A stretch of DNA of 54,776 nucleotides from Desulfobulbus alkaliphilus (lineage in GTDB: Bacteria > Desulfobacterota > Desulfobulbia > Desulfobulbales > Desulfobulbaceae): the NCBI RefSeq assembly GCF_016918545.1, contig NZ_JAFFQC010000026.1, positions 1 to 54,776 of the forward strand. Reading direction: 5' to 3'. The translations under genes were made by a program, and so were the position numbers. The notes beneath the pieces are model-generated. The model had not been told where the DNA came from, did not search any database, and was given only the letters and a program-made list of their open reading frames with translations. Positions 8,414 through 17,146 of this stretch are shown here, in pieces. How positions within the stretch are numbered: the stretch's first letter is position 1; the number at the start of each line of letters is the position of its first letter.

Positions 8414-9880
8414 ATGCACAATGTCCTACTCACCGGAGCCACCGGTTACATTGGCAGACGCCTGGAAAAAGTACTCAGGGAGCGAGAAGACCTGCGCTTG
8501 CGTCTGTTGGTCCGTAATACGCGTAAACTGACGGAAAAAACCCGCCAGCACGCCGAAATCATCGAGGGCGACAGTTTCAGCCCCGAAACGCTCCGGCAAG
8601 CGCTTTTTGAGGTTGACACTGCTGTCTACCTGATCCACTCCATGGGGGCTGAGCGCGATTTCAGTCAACTCGACCGGGAGAGCGCGGAGAAATTTTACAA
8701 TGCCTGTCTGGAACAAGGCGTAAAAAGAATTGTATATCTCGGCGGCCTGGGCCTGCGAGAGTCAGCCTCACCCCATCTGGCCAGCCGCCTGGAAACCGGA
8801 GACATTCTTTCAAGTCGCCCCGACCGTATCCGCACCATCTGGTTGCGGGCCGGCGTGATCATCGGTTCAGGGAGTACCAGCTTTGAAATTATTCGTCACC
8901 TGGTGGAAAAGCTGCCGGTCATGACCACGCCCAAGTGGGTCAACACCATGACCCAGCCCATCGGTATCGAGGATGTCGTAGCTTATCTGAGCGCCGCCAT
9001 CAGCCTTGATCCACCCGATAATGTGGTGGTCGATATCGGCGTTGCACCCATTTCTTTTCAGGAGATGTTGCAACAGACAGCCGAGGTCATGCGCCTGCGC
9101 CGATGGATTGTTCCGGTGCCCGTCCTTACACCCAGGCTGAGCTCCTACTGGTTGACACTCATGACACCGGTCCCTTATCGGATCGGTGCAGCTCTCGTTG
9201 AAGGGCTTAAATCAGAGACACTGGTCCAGAATGACCATGCGCAACGTTTCTTTCCACAAATTCAACCGCAACCGTTCCGCGAAACAGTACAACAGGCCCT
9301 CAATGAGCTGGAACAGGACTTGGTGATCAGTCGCTGGTGCGATTCCAGTGGAGGGGCTGTCTGCGATATCAGCGATGCTGCTTCCCCGGCGGACTCGGTT
9401 TACCGAGATGTCCGCATCGCCCCGCTCCAGGGTATTCCAGCAGAGCATGTCTTTGCCGCCATCACCAGCCTTGGCGGAAAAACCGGCTGGTTCTCCCATT
9501 CTCTCCTCTGGCGGACGCGCGGTCTGATCGATAAGGCTGTGGGTGGGTACGGATTGAATCGTGGCCGCAGAATGCACGGAGAACTACGGATCGGAGACGC
9601 GCTTGATTTCTGGAAAGTTGTTGACCTTGTCCCCGGCAAACGCCTGCTCCTTGTTGCCCAGATGCGAGTTCCCGGAAAAGCCTGGCTGGAATTTGACCTT
9701 CAGAACGACACCCTGGTACAGACCGCTCACTTCATCCCGCACGGCCTGTACGGTCGACTGTACTGGTATGCACTTATTCCTTTTCATTATTTTATCTTTC
9801 CTGGCCTGATTAAAAAAATCCTGGCCAAGGCCGGTGAAATGGAGCAAGAAGCACGCCATACCCAATCACGGGAGGTGTAA
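8414..9880 (+). CDS. NAD(P)-binding SDR-like protein fused to a DUF2867 domain (YbjT-like)
   Basis: Atypical short-chain dehydrogenase/NmrA-like protein. The N-terminal Rossmann fold carries the glycine motif G8-A-T-G11-Y-I-G14 at the very start, typical of this family, and a VYLIHSMG strand. The Rossmann part covers about 1-300 and a C-terminal DUF2867 (START-like) domain about 320-470, ending in a hydrophobic YALIPFHYFIFPGL segment. This two-domain arrangement is common in bacterial proteins annotated as SDR family oxidoreductase/DUF2867; substrate and reaction are unknown. The start is supported by GGAGGT 9-14 bases upstream. It is probably monocistronic. Confidence 0.8.
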   Translation: MHNVLLTGATGYIGRRLEKVLREREDLRLRLLVRNTRKLTEKTRQHAEIIEGDSFSPETLRQALFEVDTAVYLIHSMGAERDFSQLDRESAEKFYNACLEQGVKRIVYLGGLGLRESASPHLASRLETGDILSSRPDRIRTIWLRAGVIIGSGSTSFEIIRHLVEKLPVMTTPKWVNTMTQPIGIEDVVAYLSAAISLDPPDNVVVDIGVAPISFQEMLQQTAEVMRLRRWIVPVPVLTPRLSSYWLTLMTPVPYRIGAALVEGLKSETLVQNDHAQRFFPQIQPQPFRETVQQALNELEQDLVISRWCDSSGGAVCDISDAASPADSVYRDVRIAPLQGIPAEHVFAAITSLGGKTGWFSHSLLWRTRGLIDKAVGGYGLNRGRRMHGELRIGDALDFWKVVDLVPGKRLLLVAQMRVPGKAWLEFDLQNDTLVQTAHFIPHGLYGRLYWYALIPFHYFIFPGLIKKILAKAGEMEQEARHTQSREV

Positions 9881-10170
9881 CTGGTTGGGCCGTCATGCCT
9901 CTGCACCGTACTCGGTCAAAGGTGCTGGAAAGTACACGACAAGGAAGTTCGACTCGTCCCTCCAGGCAGACAGCCGAAACCGTATCAAGACTGCGCGCCA
10001 ATGATTGCCCAGGAGAGATCGACCGGACGTTGACCAAGGCCGCCTGATCGAGAGCCCTGGTATCGCGGGCCCTTAAAACCACCAAGGGTATCAGCCTGCA
10101 CAGAAACCGTTCATCGGCTGTTTGAACACAAGTTCCCGGCCGGCACCTGGCAGACCGTTTTTCACCAGAT

Positions 10171-10388
10171 CCTGAATCCGTGATGGTTGGACGCTTGTTT
10201 TGGATATATCTTGCTGTCATCATATTATAATTGCAGTGGAATCCTTGACGCTCACCTTCACCAGCCGCCCTTCAGGACCTTGGTCCGCACGCCATCTTCA
10301 TGGTCCGTGATTGCCCGATCAAGTCTCCATTAATCGAACGGTCACAGACAATATTGCTGACGCGTGGACGAACGCTCACGGGTCCAGA
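10171..10388 (-). repeat. 218-bp element, copy C, with target duplication CAGAT
   Basis: Full 218-base copy, opening CCTGAATCCGTGATGG and ending GGTCCAGA. It is flanked by exact direct repeats CAGAT at 10166-10170 and 10389-10393. The insertion point is only seven bases before the start codon of the TraB-family gene, so the element separates that gene from its original upstream sequence. It contains ATTATA (TATAAT on the minus strand), which points away from the TraB gene. Confidence 0.93.
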
Positions 10389-10400
10389 CAGATAAAAATC

Positions 10401-11597
10401 ATGATCGACACCTGTTTTCCAAAACATCAATATTCCGAAGACGTAACCGTACTCACCGCAGCCGACAAGACTATCCTCCTTATCGGCACGGCACATATCT
10501 CTCAACAGTCCGCTGAACTGGTGCAACAGGTCATCGAACAGGAGCTGCCCGATGCGGTCTGCGTCGAACTGGACGAAAAGCGCTTTGCCGCCCTTTCCAA
10601 ACGGAGCAACTGGGAGAACCTCGACCTCAAGCAGCTGGTACGCAACAGACAGTTGGCCACTCTTCTGGTCAACCTGATCCTGGCCACATATCAGAAAAAA
10701 CTCGGAGGACAATTAGGAGTCCTACCCGGAGCCGAATTACTGGCCGCCGCCCGCACCGCGGAGCGACTGGGAATTCCGGTGCAACTCTGCGACCGGGATG
10801 TCAGGATCACACTTCGCCGCGCCTGGAGCGCGACCCCTTTCCATAAAAAAGGGCACCTTGTTTTTTCCCTGCTTGCCTCGCTGTTTGATAAAACCGATCT
10901 CACCGAGGAAAAACTGGCAGCCATGCGGCGCAAGGACTCCTTGTCTGAATTGATCAGTGAACTGGGAACGGCGCTGCCCCACACCAAGAGAGTACTCATT
11001 GATGAGCGCGACATCTACATGGCCGAAAGGATAAAATCCGCGCCCGGGCAAAAGATCGTGGCTGTAGTCGGCGCCGGTCACATGGAAGGTATCGCCAGGG
11101 TGATCAAATATGACAATCGCAACCAGCTCACTCCCATCAGTACGGTGGACCCCGTCTCTTCTTTCTGGAAATTCTTGGGGTGGGTCATTCCCGTTCTGAT
11201 CATTTCGGCCTTGGTCCTCATCGGCCTCCGCCATGGTGCCACGGAATTCTCAGCCAACGCCCTGTATTGGATTCTGGCCAATGGTATTCCCTCGGCTGTC
11301 GGCGCTGCTCTCGCCTTTGCTCACCCGGCCACTATTGTTTCCGCCTTTGCCGCTGCTCCCTTTACCAGTTTGACACCAGTCATCGGTGCAGGATACGTCT
11401 GTGCTTTTATCCAGGTCATGACCTGCCCGCCTCTGGTGCGGGAACTGGAAAACGCAGGCCGTGATATCTCTACAGTGTCCGGCTGGTGGAAAAATAAATT
11501 GCTCAGAATTTTTCTGGTGTTCCTGTTCACCTCCCTGGGCTCGGGGGTTGGCACCTGGTTGGGCGGCTACCGAATTGTCACGACCCTGTTCAGCTGA
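10401..11597 (+). CDS. TraB/PrgY family membrane protein
   Basis: Member of the TraB (PrgY, pheromone-shutdown/GumN-related) family. The N-terminal domain begins KTILLIGTAHISQQS, contains the conserved AVCVELDEKRF and later a VVGAGHMEGI segment, which together hold the paired GxxH motifs proposed for metal-dependent proteolysis. The C-terminal ~130 residues contain several membrane helices (FLGWVIPVLIISALVLIGL and following). Length about 398 residues, normal for the bacterial family. The reading frame stays open upstream through copy C, but those 30 residues are encoded by the repeat, so ATG 10401 is the native start. No clear Shine-Dalgarno is seen, which the insertion may explain. The physiological role in bacteria without pheromones is unknown. 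Confidence 0.85.
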   Translation: MIDTCFPKHQYSEDVTVLTAADKTILLIGTAHISQQSAELVQQVIEQELPDAVCVELDEKRFAALSKRSNWENLDLKQLVRNRQLATLLVNLILATYQKKLGGQLGVLPGAELLAAARTAERLGIPVQLCDRDVRITLRRAWSATPFHKKGHLVFSLLASLFDKTDLTEEKLAAMRRKDSLSELISELGTALPHTKRVLIDERDIYMAERIKSAPGQKIVAVVGAGHMEGIARVIKYDNRNQLTPISTVDPVSSFWKFLGWVIPVLIISALVLIGLRHGATEFSANALYWILANGIPSAVGAALAFAHPATIVSAFAAAPFTSLTPVIGAGYVCAFIQVMTCPPLVRELENAGRDISTVSGWWKNKLLRIFLVFLFTSLGSGVGTWLGGYRIVTTLFS

Positions 11598-11787
11598 ACC
11601 AAGGTCATCGTTGCTGTGCACCCACGCACAATGAAGAGTCTTCGGACCCGGTATCAGCAAGACTTCTGGTATCGAGAAGGATGAGCATAATGCATGCAGC
11701 TGAGAAACAATTGCACAACGTCAAGGGATACTTGAAGAAGAGAGACCACCGGGTACAGCGGAATTGATTATAGCAGAGGAAATGTCC

Positions 11788-12114
11788 ATGACCGAATCAA
11801 CAGAGACAGAAGAGGTGGTATTGAGCAGTGGTCAAAAAAGAGCCCTGCGCAGCATGGGCCATCATCTTGAACCGACAGTTTATGTCGGCAGGGAGGGTTT
11901 ATCGCCGCCCCTGATCAAGTCGGCGGATGCAGCGCTCAGAGCGCATGAACTGATTAAAATAAAATTGGGAAGGAACTGCCCGTTGGAGCGAAATGAGGCG
12001 GCAGGAGAACTGGCACGGACCACGGGATCATTGCTGGTGCAGGTCATCGGGCGTATGATCCTGCTCTATCGGGCTAACCCCGACCTGGCCGCGGGGAAGC
12101 GGATTACAGTTTAA
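11788..12114 (+). CDS. yhbY: YhbY-type CRM-domain RNA-binding protein
   Basis: Small RNA-binding protein of the CRS1-YhbY (CRM) family, which associates with pre-50S ribosomal particles. Almost the whole 108 residues form one CRM domain: SGQKRALRSMGHHLEP, then VGREGLSPPL with the conserved G-x-x-G-like loop, then HELIKIKLGRN and the final QVIGRMILLYR strand. ATG 11788 is preferred because AGAGGA ends seven bases upstream. An ATG at 11782 is too close to that site, and the frame-opening codon at 11764 is TTG. The neighbours are unrelated. Confidence 0.88.
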   Translation: MTESTETEEVVLSSGQKRALRSMGHHLEPTVYVGREGLSPPLIKSADAALRAHELIKIKLGRNCPLERNEAAGELARTTGSLLVQVIGRMILLYRANPDLAAGKRITV

Positions 12115-12135
12115 CATTGAACAGACTGCGCTGAG

Positions 12136-12232
12136 ATGTCTCCCTTTTCCTTGGAAAGTCAGCTGTACTCGGGAGACATGACTTTTGCCTTAACGTCACC
12201 TGGCGTCACCCGGCGTCACCCGGCGGCACGCG
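12136..12232 (+). repeat. Two overlapping hairpins and a 10-bp tandem repeat after yhbY
   Basis: ATGTCTCCC (12136-12144) pairs with GGGAGACAT (12171-12179). AAAGTCA (12155-12161) pairs with TGACTTT (12179-12185) followed by TG; this second stem straddles the 3' half of the first, so the two exclude each other. Just downstream, GCGTCACCCG occurs twice exactly and twice with changes in four tandem 10-base units (12193-12232). The second hairpin may serve as the yhbY terminator. Confidence 0.45.
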
Positions 12233-12362
12233 GCAGAACTGCTCGACAGTCACCCGAAAACATGTCGCCCTGATATTCTGCTCCCACGGAACAGGGCGGC
12301 ATCATGGCCGAAAAACCTTGTCCAAACAAGTAATTCCAACCATAAAGAATTGATTGTTGGCT

Positions 12363-12803
12363 TTACAAATCACCACGATCAAACAAATCGCGGCGATCCT
12401 CAACAAACCAGTGGATGAATTTTTCCAGCCCATTCTGCATGAACCGGTCAAAATCCCAGGGATCCTTGGAAAGAAACTGTTGGCAATCTTCTTTGATTGC
12501 ATAAACATACGCGTCTTCATACGATCCGTCAGCCTTGGCGACCTGGACAATAACTCTCTCGTACTTGTCTCCTTCAAAGGCATCCAGCTTTTTCATGGCC
12601 TCATCACTCAGCCCCCAGTACAATTTTCCCGAAACGAGGGAATCCTGCTGGGGTATGATGCCGGGATATTCCGAGTCACGAACGCGAAATCGTGCCCAAT
12701 TGTTCAATGTCGCTTCCTGGCCGGAAAACTCCTGGCCGGTGACGGCCTTCATGACCAGGGACGACTGTAGTGTTCCATAACAAAACAACGCGATTTTCTC
12801 CAT
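12363..12803 (-). CDS. Gamma-glutamylcyclotransferase/AIG2-like protein
   Basis: GGCT-like (AIG2/BtrG fold) protein of 146 residues. Its N-terminal LFCYGTLQ matches the YGxL substrate loop. The predicted catalytic acid is Glu77 in DAFEGDKYER, and the mid part (SGKLYWGLSDEAMKKLD) fits the family. Such enzymes release 5-oxoproline from gamma-glutamyl amines or peptides; the actual substrate is unknown. The chosen ATG has AGGAAGG just upstream; an upstream in-frame start eight codons earlier lacks this. It is monocistronic and convergent with yhbY. Confidence 0.8.
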   Translation of the reverse strand: MEKIALFCYGTLQSSLVMKAVTGQEFSGQEATLNNWARFRVRDSEYPGIIPQQDSLVSGKLYWGLSDEAMKKLDAFEGDKYERVIVQVAKADGSYEDAYVYAIKEDCQQFLSKDPWDFDRFMQNGLEKFIHWFVEDRRDLFDRGDL

Positions 12804-13222
12804 TATCCTTCCTGCCTGGTGATTCACGAACTTTTCAAAAATGCCTCATATCTTGTTCCTGTTCGAACATGAACTGGGGGTGAGAGCAATAAAAGCGTTT
12901 CGCTCCCGGCAGCACGCTGAAAAGGGCTATAGCGGCCTACCGGGTCTGCAAAATCTGGAGTTCCCGTGGCCGCTTACTGTACAGGTGCATGGTACGCCAG
13001 GCAGTTACACTCCCAGTAACCGGTTATATGCCTATCGGCAATCCAGTATTGTGACGCATTTGCCAAGAGCACCCAAGACAACGCATTCCACTGGATACAT
13101 TGAATAGTAGAATGTACCAGACCACAGTCATTTTTCCAAGAGCAGAAGCATTGGACCAGCGAAAAAGACCTCAGCTCAACGGAAACAGGAAACTCTAAAA
13201 AAACATGAATTCATATAGATAG
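12804..13222. other. Gene-free stretch with no recognised content
   Basis: An 88-codon open frame on the plus strand (12841-13107) has no ribosome-binding site and no recognisable domain. I see no structured RNA. The next feature is the decayed copy D. Confidence 0.35.
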
Positions 13223-13410
13223 CCTGGACCAGCAAGCATTCTTCGGCGCGTCAGCTTCGTTGTCCGTAACCGTTTGCATAAAGTACACTTTATCGGACGG
13301 TTACAGGCATTTCAGACAATAAAAATGACGTGCGGAGGGACCCCCGAAGGACAACGGCTGAAAGGTACTACCTGCCAAGGATCTATATGCAAAAACAACC
13401 TGAGTACAGA
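13223..13410 (+). repeat. 218-bp element, copy D (decayed)
   Basis: The left half aligns well (CCTGGACCAGCAAGCATTCT, then GCGTCAGCTTCGTTGTCCGT and ACTTTATCGGACGGTTACAG). The right half drifts after GAGTACAG, and the right terminal repeat is lost. It lies in the same orientation as B and 265 bases from copy E, which has the opposite orientation. Confidence 0.75.
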
Positions 13411-13675
13411 AAATAAAACTCGGCAGAATGGACCCACTGTGAACGAGATGATCGGCTGATCCTGTTTTTCTGCTGTTCAACTCCTGTTCGGTTGATTACT
13501 ATGTGCAACACTCGACAACTGGCAGGTTCATTGGAAGGGACTTCTTTATTATTGCGTTCTGAAGACCGGGGCTGCACTGTTCGACCCTGATCCGCTATAA
13601 CCTGTCACTTGAATTCTTACAGGGTTCCCATCTGTGCCCGGTCGTGACCACCTGCATAGGGGGGTATTACCTGAA

Positions 13676-13891
13676 CCTGAATCCGTGACGGCTGGATGCT
13701 TGCTCTGGATATATATAATTATAATTACTTTGTAATTGCGAATAAATCCTTGGCAATAACTTTTACCAGCCGCCATTTGTGGCTTCCATCCGCAGGCCAT
13801 CTACATTGCTCTACCGTCCGATAAAGTATCCATTAATCGAACGGTCACAGACAATAAAGCTGACATACGGACAAACGCTTACGGATCCAGG
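13676..13891 (-). repeat. 218-bp element, copy E, with target duplication CTGAA
   Basis: 216 bases with both terminal repeats (CCTGAATCCGTGACGG and ACGGATCCAGG). Exact direct repeats CTGAA flank it at 13671-13675 and 13892-13896. The region around the TATAAT box carries an AT-rich rearrangement (ATATATAATTATAATTA). It lies about 200 bases upstream of glyA. Confidence 0.92.
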
Positions 13892-14089
13892 CTGAAGACA
13901 AGCTTGGTACCCATACAGAGCACTTGGAAGACCGTGCGCAATAGAGGAGTGCGTTATACAACTCACTACCTCCCCTTGGCTGTTTACTACGTCACTGCGG
14001 ATCACCCGTCAGGAGACACTCACAATCCTTTGCCGGTTCAACTCTCTTTTTCAGCCTGCCGGGATTTTTATCACATTTAAGGAGTCAAT

Positions 14090-15340
14090 ATGAACAGTTT
14101 GGAACAACACGATCCGGAGATCCTCGACCTGATCCGACAGGAAGAAGTACGCCAGAAAAACAAAGTTCGTCTTATCGCTTCGGAGAATTATGTTTCTGCA
14201 GCGGTTATGGCTGCCACCGGTTCAGTCCTTACCAACAAATATTCGGAAGGGTATCCCGGCAAACGCTATTATGAGGGACAACAATTTATAGATCAGGTTG
14301 AAAACCTGGCCATTCATCGGGCCAAGGAACTGTTCGGAGCTGAACACGTCAATGTCCAGCCTTATTCAGGTTCACCCGCCAATCTGGCGGTGTATTTTGC
14401 TTTTCTCAACCCCGGCGACACTATCCTCGGCATGGCACTCCCCCATGGAGGGCATCTCACCCATGGAGCCAAGGTCTCCATTTCGGGCAAATTTTTTCAA
14501 GCCGAATCCTATTCCCTGGATGAAAAAACCGGCCTGCTCAACTATGACAGTATCCACGAGAAAGCTTTGTCCTGCCGCCCGAGAATTCTCATTGCCGGTC
14601 ACTCTGCTTATCCGCGAATTCTCGATTTCGCCCGCTTCCGTGAGATAGCAGACGCCTGTGGCTCCCTGTTGCTGGTGGACATGGCCCATTTTTCCGGCCT
14701 GGTGGCCGGTGGCGCCCATCCATCGCCTGTTCCTTATGCGGATGTGATCACCACCACCACCCATAAATCCCTGCGTGGCCCTCGTGGCGCCATGATTTTC
14801 TGCAAGCAGGAGCATGCAGCAGCCATTGATAAAGCTGTTTTCCCTGGTCTTCAAGGCGGCCCGCATAACAACACCACCGCTGCGATTGCCGTGGCCCTGA
14901 AAGAGGCGGCCACCAGCGAGTTCAAACAATATGCGGCTCAAATCGTCAAGAACGCCCAGGTCCTTGCCGCGGCCCTCACGGACCAGGGGTTCAACCTGGT
15001 CACCGGTGGCACGGAAAACCATCTTATGCTCATCGATCTCACCAACAAAGGCGTCACCGGAAAAATTGCAGCCAAGGCCCTGGATCAGGCCGGCATTGTC
15101 CTCAATTACAACGCCGTTCCTTTCGATCCTCGCAAGCCCTTCGACCCCAGCGGCATCCGTCTAGGAACAGCAGCGGTGACCTCACGGGGATTTGGCGCAG
15201 AGGAAATGGTCCGGATTGGTGAGTGGATCGGGAAGGTTGTCGCTGCCCCTGATGACAACAGCCTGCAAACCCGGATCAGAGAGGATGTCGCAACCCTCTG
15301 TGCCGCTTTCCCCGCTCCAGGCCTGGAGCACCTGCACTGA
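14090..15340 (+). CDS. glyA: Serine hydroxymethyltransferase
   Basis: PLP enzyme interconverting serine and glycine with tetrahydrofolate, supplying one-carbon units in the cytoplasm. The protein is 416 residues, the normal bacterial length. It has the N-terminal IRQEEVRQKNKVRLIASEN, the NKYSEGYPGKRYYEGQQ substrate loop, and Lys226 in TTTHKSLRGPRG as the Schiff-base lysine. AAGGAG lies seven bases before the ATG. No glycine riboswitch was recognised in the leader between copy E and the gene. A strong hairpin terminator follows. It is convergent with the nuo operon. Confidence 0.97.
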   Translation: MNSLEQHDPEILDLIRQEEVRQKNKVRLIASENYVSAAVMAATGSVLTNKYSEGYPGKRYYEGQQFIDQVENLAIHRAKELFGAEHVNVQPYSGSPANLAVYFAFLNPGDTILGMALPHGGHLTHGAKVSISGKFFQAESYSLDEKTGLLNYDSIHEKALSCRPRILIAGHSAYPRILDFARFREIADACGSLLLVDMAHFSGLVAGGAHPSPVPYADVITTTTHKSLRGPRGAMIFCKQEHAAAIDKAVFPGLQGGPHNNTTAAIAVALKEAATSEFKQYAAQIVKNAQVLAAALTDQGFNLVTGGTENHLMLIDLTNKGVTGKIAAKALDQAGIVLNYNAVPFDPRKPFDPSGIRLGTAAVTSRGFGAEEMVRIGEWIGKVVAAPDDNSLQTRIREDVATLCAAFPAPGLEHLH

Positions 15341-15488
15341 AAACATCCCCAATCACCTCTCCGAGGTGGGCGCGAGGATCTGCGACGGCGAACACTGTGG
15401 AAAGCGGCCGCGCATCAGGCCGGACAAACGATATTCGGCCTGGATCACACACGGTAGAATCTCGTCTTCATGGACGGGTCATCCAAAT

Positions 15489-15521
15489 AAAAAAGGGAAT
15501 CCTCAAGGATTCCCTTTTTTT
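15489..15521. terminator. Bidirectional Rho-independent terminator between glyA and nuoN
   Basis: An A-tract, then GGGAATCC, the loop TCAA, GGATTCCC and a T-tract of seven. It works in both directions and separates the convergent glyA and nuo transcripts. Confidence 0.93.
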
Positions 15522-15638
15522 GTCTGGATGTAACTGACTACAACAGTCTGCGGATGTACAAATGGAACGTCGGCAAGCGGCGCAGCTTTCAGCAGGTCAT
15601 GCTGCCATATTCCTCCTGCACCCGGTGCACGTGGACAT

Positions 15639-17054
15639 TCATGGCAGAATCCCCACCACCGTGCTGACAAAATCGATCAACTTGGCCGGAAAAATTCCCA
15701 TGAGAATAATAAGACTCGCCAATACGATGCCGGAAATCTGAATAAAGGGGTTGACAGTCACCGCGGGACGATTTTCGGGGTCAGTCGTGTAGACCGCCTT
15801 GACCACGGAAAGGTAGTAATAAATTGCGATGGCGGTATTGATGGCGGCCAGACAGACTATCAGCAGATAGTCAGCGCGCAGAGCCGAGGTCAGGATCATG
15901 AACTTGCCCATAAAACCGACAAAGGGCGGAATACCAGCGAGGGAAAAAAGACCGACAGCCATGGTAAAGGCTAACACAGGTTGTCGTTTATACAAGCCGT
16001 TACAATCCTTGATACTGAGATTTTGTCCTTCCGACGCAAGAGAACAGATCACCAAAAAACAGGCCAGATTCATAACCACGTACCCCGCGGTATAGTAAAT
16101 GGCAAGCGCATACCCTTCGCTGGTCATGGTCATCAGGGCAAGAATGATGAAGCCGGCATGGGCGATTCCCGAAAATCCGAGCATACGTTTCAGGTCTTTC
16201 TGCACTAAGGCACTCAAATTACCGTAAAACATGGACAGAACCGCTAACACAGCCATCAACTCGATCAAAAACTGGGGATGACCGGTGGGAACAGTCAGAA
16301 ACCTGATCAACAGGGCGACAGCTCCAATTTTCGGTATAGTGGCAACAAATGCTGCTGTCTCGTTGGATGCCCCCTGATAGATATCGGGAACCCAGAAATG
16401 GAAAGGAAAGACAGCCAGCTTGAAGAAAAAACCGGTCAAAACCATGAGTACGGCAACGACCGCCACGGGCTGGTGGCCGTTAATCGCCAAAAAGGCGATG
16501 ATGTCCGTCAAGTAGGTAGAACCGGTCAGACCGAAGAGGTAACTCATACCGTACAGCATGAACCCGGTCGCCATCACCCCGAAAAGAACGTACTTAATAC
16601 CGGCTTCCATCTGGTAACGGACCCCACCACGCTCATCCCGCATGGGAACCATCAGGTAGAGGGCAAAAGAGGACAGCTCCAGGGCAACGAAAATGGTGAT
16701 CAATTCCACCGAACTGACCATGATCATCAATCCGAGGACGCTGAGCATGAGAAACATGTAGTATTCCGGCCGCATTCGTGGAGCGATACCACGGGGATTA
16801 TGGCCGAACACGAGAAGAAAAGCCAGGGAACAGCCGATAAGCACTTTAAAAACTTGCGAATACTGATCAACTACATAGGTTCCGTGGAACAGGATTCCCT
16901 GCGCGGAAAAGGAAAAACAGGCCGCCGCAAACGTTGCGATACCGAAAAAAATCGCAAGGTATTTGATGACATTCTGATCAGGCGTTTTGCTCAGGCTGAC
17001 CGCAAAAAACGCCAGTGCTCCGGCCACCAGCACCAGTTCGGGAAAGATAACCAT
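15639..17054 (-). CDS. nuoN: NADH-quinone oxidoreductase subunit N (antiporter-like)
   Basis: Last gene of the leftward nuo operon. NuoN-type antiporter-like proton-translocating subunit with about 14 membrane helices. Family signs include the MVSSVELITIFVALELSSFALYL stretch (helix TM5 with the conserved Glu), PFHFWVPDIYQGAS (TM7/8 Lys region) and a broken-helix AIYYTAGYVVMN. The start is set at the ATG with AGGAAGG five to six bases upstream. A longer frame with 15 extra charged residues is open but lacks support. 471 residues. Confidence 0.9.
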   Translation of the reverse strand: MVIFPELVLVAGALAFFAVSLSKTPDQNVIKYLAIFFGIATFAAACFSFSAQGILFHGTYVVDQYSQVFKVLIGCSLAFLLVFGHNPRGIAPRMRPEYYMFLMLSVLGLMIMVSSVELITIFVALELSSFALYLMVPMRDERGGVRYQMEAGIKYVLFGVMATGFMLYGMSYLFGLTGSTYLTDIIAFLAINGHQPVAVVAVLMVLTGFFFKLAVFPFHFWVPDIYQGASNETAAFVATIPKIGAVALLIRFLTVPTGHPQFLIELMAVLAVLSMFYGNLSALVQKDLKRMLGFSGIAHAGFIILALMTMTSEGYALAIYYTAGYVVMNLACFLVICSLASEGQNLSIKDCNGLYKRQPVLAFTMAVGLFSLAGIPPFVGFMGKFMILTSALRADYLLIVCLAAINTAIAIYYYLSVVKAVYTTDPENRPAVTVNPFIQISGIVLASLIILMGIFPAKLIDFVSTVVGILP

Positions 17055-17146
17055 ATATTTCGCCTTCCTACTTGTTTCCTCAACATGCACCGACCGCACA
17101 AGCGGTTGGGATGTTGGCGTGGTTTGCAGAGTTCATACTCATGGGC

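Noticed and set aside
10311-10400. N-terminal extension of the TraB-family gene into copy C
   Set aside because: The added 30 residues are encoded by repeat DNA; the family similarity starts just after ATG 10401.
12841-13107. 88-codon open frame upstream of copy D
   Set aside because: No ribosome-binding site and no family likeness; several open frames of this size are expected by chance.
13223-13891. Copies D and E as two ends of one composite transposon
   Set aside because: Nothing transposase-like lies between them, D is decayed, and E has its own target duplication, so it inserted alone.
13897-14089. Glycine riboswitch upstream of glyA
   Set aside because: I could not find the tandem aptamer or its conserved core; the leader is also only ~190 bases and follows copy E.
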